Assembly: GCA_934373455.1 (NCBI GenBank)
Contig: CAKRON010000097.1
Coordinates: 1 to 9,497, forward strand
DNA length: 9,497 bases
Source of the DNA: an uncultured Marvinbryantia sp.
GTDB taxonomy: Bacteria > Bacillota > Clostridia > Lachnospirales > Lachnospiraceae
Direction of reading: 5' to 3'
In this document: one piece after another, positions 7,129 through 9,497 of the stretch
Layout: each line of letters opens with the position of its first letter
Position numbering within the stretch: position 1 is the first letter of the stretch
Position numbers and translations under genes: made by a program
Notes under the pieces: generated by a model
Told to the model about the DNA's origin: nothing
Databases searched by the model: none
Seen by the model: only the letters and a program-made list of their open reading frames with translations

Positions 7129-8289
7129 ATGTATCAGTATAGTTGCATGAATGTCATTTCTGAAGTGGGATTGCAGAAATTTACAGACAAATATAAGAAA
7201 ACAGAACAACAAGAAGATGCAGATGCTTTGCTGGTGCGTAGCGCAGCACTTCACGATATGGAATTCTCCGACAAGCTGCTTGCGATAGCGAGAGCCGGAG
7301 CCGGAGTAAATAATATTCCACTGGATCGTTGTGCAGAGCAGGGAATCGTTGTATTTAATACACCTGGTGCAAATGCCAATGGTGTAAAGGAAGCTGTAAT
7401 AGCAGGATTGTTGATGGCATCCAGAGATATGGTGGATGGAATCAACTGGGTAAGAGCCGAGAGCAACAATGAAAGTATTGCAAAATTGGCTGAAAAAGAA
7501 AAGAAGAACTTTGCAGGAAGCGAAATCAAAGGGAAAAAGTTAGGCATTATCGGTCTCGGAGCAATTGGTATATTGGTTGCTAATACAGCTGTTCATCTTG
7601 GAATGGAAGTATATGGTTACGACCCTTATATATCGGTAGATTCAGCCTGGAACCTTTCCAGACAAATCACTCATATTACAGATGTCAACGATATTTATCG
7701 AGAATGTGATTACATTACGATACATGTACCGCTGTTAGACAGTACGAAGAAGATGATCAATGAAGATGCGATTGCTCAGATGAAAGATGGCGTGATTCTT
7801 CTGAATTATGCAAGGGATCTTCTGGTAGATGAGGAAGCAGTGGTAAAAGCAGTACAGGAGGGAAAAGTCAGACGCTATATGAGTGACTTCCCGAATCCGA
7901 CTACAGCCGGAGTTAAAAATTGTATCGTGACACCTCATCTGGGTGCTTCAACCAGCGAATCAGAAGACAATTGTGCGGTGATGGCAGTAAAAGAAATTAT
8001 AGATTATCTTGAAAATGGAAATATAAATCATTCTGTGAATTACCCAACCTGTGATATGGGTAAATGCAAAGGTGTATGCCGTATTGCAATTAACCATAAA
8101 AATATAAAAAACATGATTGGTCAGTTTGCTTCCGTACTTGGTGAAGCGGATATGAATATTGCTAACATGGCAAATCAGAGTAAAGGTGAGTATGCATATT
8201 CCCTGTTTGACCTGGACACACAGGTAACAAATGAAGTAATTAAAAAATTGAACAGTATTCAAGGTGTATTAAAAATTCGAATTTTGTAG
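7129..8289 (+). CDS. serA: D-3-phosphoglycerate dehydrogenase, atypical, with ACT domain
   Basis: Predicted to oxidise 3-phosphoglycerate to 3-phosphohydroxypyruvate, the first step of serine synthesis. The order is substrate domain, NAD-binding domain with GLGAIG (142-147) and D165 at the end of the second strand (NAD rather than NADP), substrate domain again, then an ACT domain (about 318-386), which in this family binds serine for feedback control. R229 in NYARDLLVDEEA and H270 in TPHLGAST match the catalytic arginine and histidine. The expected catalytic glutamate in the DVFxxEP stretch is not evident: the sequence there is MSDFPNPTTAG. The usual RAGVGVDNID and RGG motifs are also altered. 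Cysteines C308, C313 and C317 cluster before the ACT domain. The ATG at 7129, one base after the serC stop, has GAGGAG 10 bases upstream inside serC; an earlier in-frame start at 7108 lacks a ribosome site. Adjacency to serC supports the assignment. Confidence 0.88.
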   Translation: MYQYSCMNVISEVGLQKFTDKYKKTEQQEDADALLVRSAALHDMEFSDKLLAIARAGAGVNNIPLDRCAEQGIVVFNTPGANANGVKEAVIAGLLMASRDMVDGINWVRAESNNESIAKLAEKEKKNFAGSEIKGKKLGIIGLGAIGILVANTAVHLGMEVYGYDPYISVDSAWNLSRQITHITDVNDIYRECDYITIHVPLLDSTKKMINEDAIAQMKDGVILLNYARDLLVDEEAVVKAVQEGKVRRYMSDFPNPTTAGVKNCIVTPHLGASTSESEDNCAVMAVKEIIDYLENGNINHSVNYPTCDMGKCKGVCRIAINHKNIKNMIGQFASVLGEADMNIANMANQSKGEYAYSLFDLDTQVTNEVIKKLNSIQGVLKIRIL

Positions 8290-8297
8290 AAGACAGG

Positions 8298-8336
8298 AAA
8301 AAGAGTTTTGGGAAAATTTCCGGAACTCTTTTTTTT
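8298..8336 (+). terminator. Strong rho-independent terminator after serA
   Basis: GAGTT (8303-8307) pairs with AACTC (8324-8328). The stem continues through two T-G wobbles, two G-C pairs, a G-T and an A-T to a four-base loop. An A-run before and eight T residues after (8329-8336) complete a classic terminator and extend the stem. It starts 9 bases after the serA stop and separates serCA from the next gene. Confidence 0.92.
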
Positions 8337-8348
8337 CATACATTTCTG

Positions 8349-8357
8349 TGCTATGAT
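8349..8357 (+). promoter_or_regulatory. Extended -10 promoter candidate for the DUF1015 gene
   Basis: TATGAT (8352-8357, 5 of 6 matches) is preceded by TG with one base between, the extended -10 form. The -35 position falls in the T-run of the serA terminator and has no good match, which an extended -10 can tolerate. The predicted transcript start near 8364 leaves a leader of about 26 bases. Confidence 0.5.
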
Positions 8358-8376
8358 AGAGAAAGCTTAAGATGAC

Positions 8377-8382
8377 AGAGGA
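8377..8382 (+). promoter_or_regulatory. Ribosome binding site that decides the DUF1015 start
   Basis: AGAGGA lies 7 bases before the ATG at 8390. An in-frame ATG at 8372 has only a poor AGAGAAAG upstream and would add six residues (MTEEKR) outside the conserved IYAFQAIRP start. Confidence 0.65.
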
Positions 8383-8389
8383 AAAAAGA

Positions 8390-9497
8390 ATGGCAAATAT
8401 CTATGCATTTCAGGCAATCAGACCGAAAAGTTCGTTGACAGAGCATTTCGCGGCATTGCCATATGATGTTTACAATAAAGAAGAAGCAAGACAGGAAGTA
8501 GAAAGAGAACCAGACAGTTTTCTTCGCATAGACAGAGCGGAGACACAGTTCGATACATCTGTAGATATGTATTCCGATGAAGTATATCAGAAGGCGCATG
8601 ATACATTATGGGAATTGGTTCAAAAAAAAGAGCTGATTCAAGATTCCCATGCGGCATATTATGTATATGAACTTACGATGAACGGGAGAACACAGACCGG
8701 TTTGGTAGCCTGTGCGGATGTAGATGATTACATAAACGGTGTTATAAAAAAGCATGAAAATACAAGAGTGGAAAAAGAATTGGACAGAATTCGTCATATA
8801 GATACATGCGATGCCCAGACAGGTCCGATTTTTCTTGCATATCATTATGATCCGGTGATCGGAGATGCATTGAAAAGAGCAAAAGAAACGGAACCGATTT
8901 TTGATTTCGTTTCACCAGATGGCATTCGTCATCGTGGATGGATGATTTCGGCAGAAGCAGAAATTCAGGAAATACAAGATGCATTTCAGAAAATTTCCCA
9001 GATCTATATTGCAGATGGACATCATCGCGCTGCATCGGCAGTAAAAGTAGCTCTGCAAAGGAGAAAAGAACATGCAGATATAGTGCAGAACAGCGAATCT
9101 GACCGTTTCCTGTCGGTGCTGTTTGCGGAAAATGAATTATATATTATGGCATATAACCGTGTAGTAGCCGATTTGAATGGATACACGGAAGACGAATTCC
9201 TGAAAAAACTATTGGAATACTATGAAGTAAAAACCTTACAGCCATCAGAGAACATTTCACCGGATAAAAAAGGAATTACAGGAATGTATTTAGGCGGAAA
9301 GTGGTATCGAATGCAAATAAAAGAAGCATATAAAAGTAATGATCCGGTTCAGGGACTGGATGTGTCTGTGCTTCAGAATTACGTTTTGGATCCACTTCTT
9401 GGAATTAAAGATCCAAAGACCGATCAGAGAATCTCTTTTGTTGGGGGAATTCGCGGAGTACATGAGCTGGAAGAAAGGGTAGATAAAAATGGCGGGG
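8390..9497 (+). CDS. DUF1015 family protein of unknown function, 3' end missing
   Basis: The first 369 residues of a cytoplasmic protein (no signal peptide or membrane segment) run off the right edge; the family is usually a little over 400 residues, so about 40 are missing. Recognisable blocks are the N-terminal IYAFQAIRP with ALPYDVYNKEEAR and SFLRIDR, then H122-E-x-T-R-x-x-K-E-x-D-R followed by H136, then DAQTGPIFLAY, then the IADGHHRAASA motif with D209, H211, H212 and R213, and GGIRGVHELEERV near the cut end. No biochemical function can be stated from sequence. The DGHHR motif resembles that of ParB-like serine kinases (SerK, SbnI), and the gene lies next to serC-serA, as I recall for relatives; a role in serine or phosphoserine metabolism is therefore an inference. 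A terminator and a separate promoter candidate mean it need not be co-transcribed with serCA. Confidence 0.9.
   Translation, partial: MANIYAFQAIRPKSSLTEHFAALPYDVYNKEEARQEVEREPDSFLRIDRAETQFDTSVDMYSDEVYQKAHDTLWELVQKKELIQDSHAAYYVYELTMNGRTQTGLVACADVDDYINGVIKKHENTRVEKELDRIRHIDTCDAQTGPIFLAYHYDPVIGDALKRAKETEPIFDFVSPDGIRHRGWMISAEAEIQEIQDAFQKISQIYIADGHHRAASAVKVALQRRKEHADIVQNSESDRFLSVLFAENELYIMAYNRVVADLNGYTEDEFLKKLLEYYEVKTLQPSENISPDKKGITGMYLGGKWYRMQIKEAYKSNDPVQGLDVSVLQNYVLDPLLGIKDPKTDQRISFVGGIRGVHELEERVDKNGG

Overview
The window looks like ordinary core-metabolism chromosome from a low-GC Gram-positive anaerobe, most likely a Lachnospiraceae-type Clostridia. The reasons are the A/T-rich sequence with many AGA arginine codons, strong GGAGG-type ribosome binding sites, and protein sequences that read like gut-clostridial versions of these families. 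The species cannot be named from the sequence alone. All seven genes lie on the + strand, packed end to end with no gap longer than about 110 bases. There are no RNA genes, insertion sequences, phage genes, CRISPR arrays or long repeats.

Region 1 (1-1442) is the end of a tRNA-modification and secretion cluster. It holds tgt (5' end missing) and yajC, closed by a rho-independent terminator. Region 2 (about 1443-5954) is a branched-chain amino acid block, leuB-ilvD-ilvB, with gaps of only 15 bases between genes, probably one transcript. IlvB makes acetolactate, IlvD makes the 2-keto acids, and LeuB acts in the leucine branch. The partners ilvC, ilvN, ilvE, leuA and leuCD are not here.

Region 3 (5955-8336) is a serine block, serC-serA. 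It is preceded by a likely promoter with a consensus -35 box that is embedded in overlapping inverted repeats, and it is closed by a strong terminator. SerA and SerC carry out the first two steps from 3-phosphoglycerate to phosphoserine; no serB is present. Region 4 (8337-9497) is a DUF1015 gene cut off by the window edge, with its own extended -10 promoter candidate.

No clearly new multi-gene system is visible. The points most worth a second look are: the atypical SerA, which lacks an obvious catalytic glutamate and has a three-cysteine cluster before its ACT domain; the operator-like repeats in front of serC; and the uncharacterised DUF1015 protein beside serCA, whose DGHHR motif recalls the ParB-like serine kinases.
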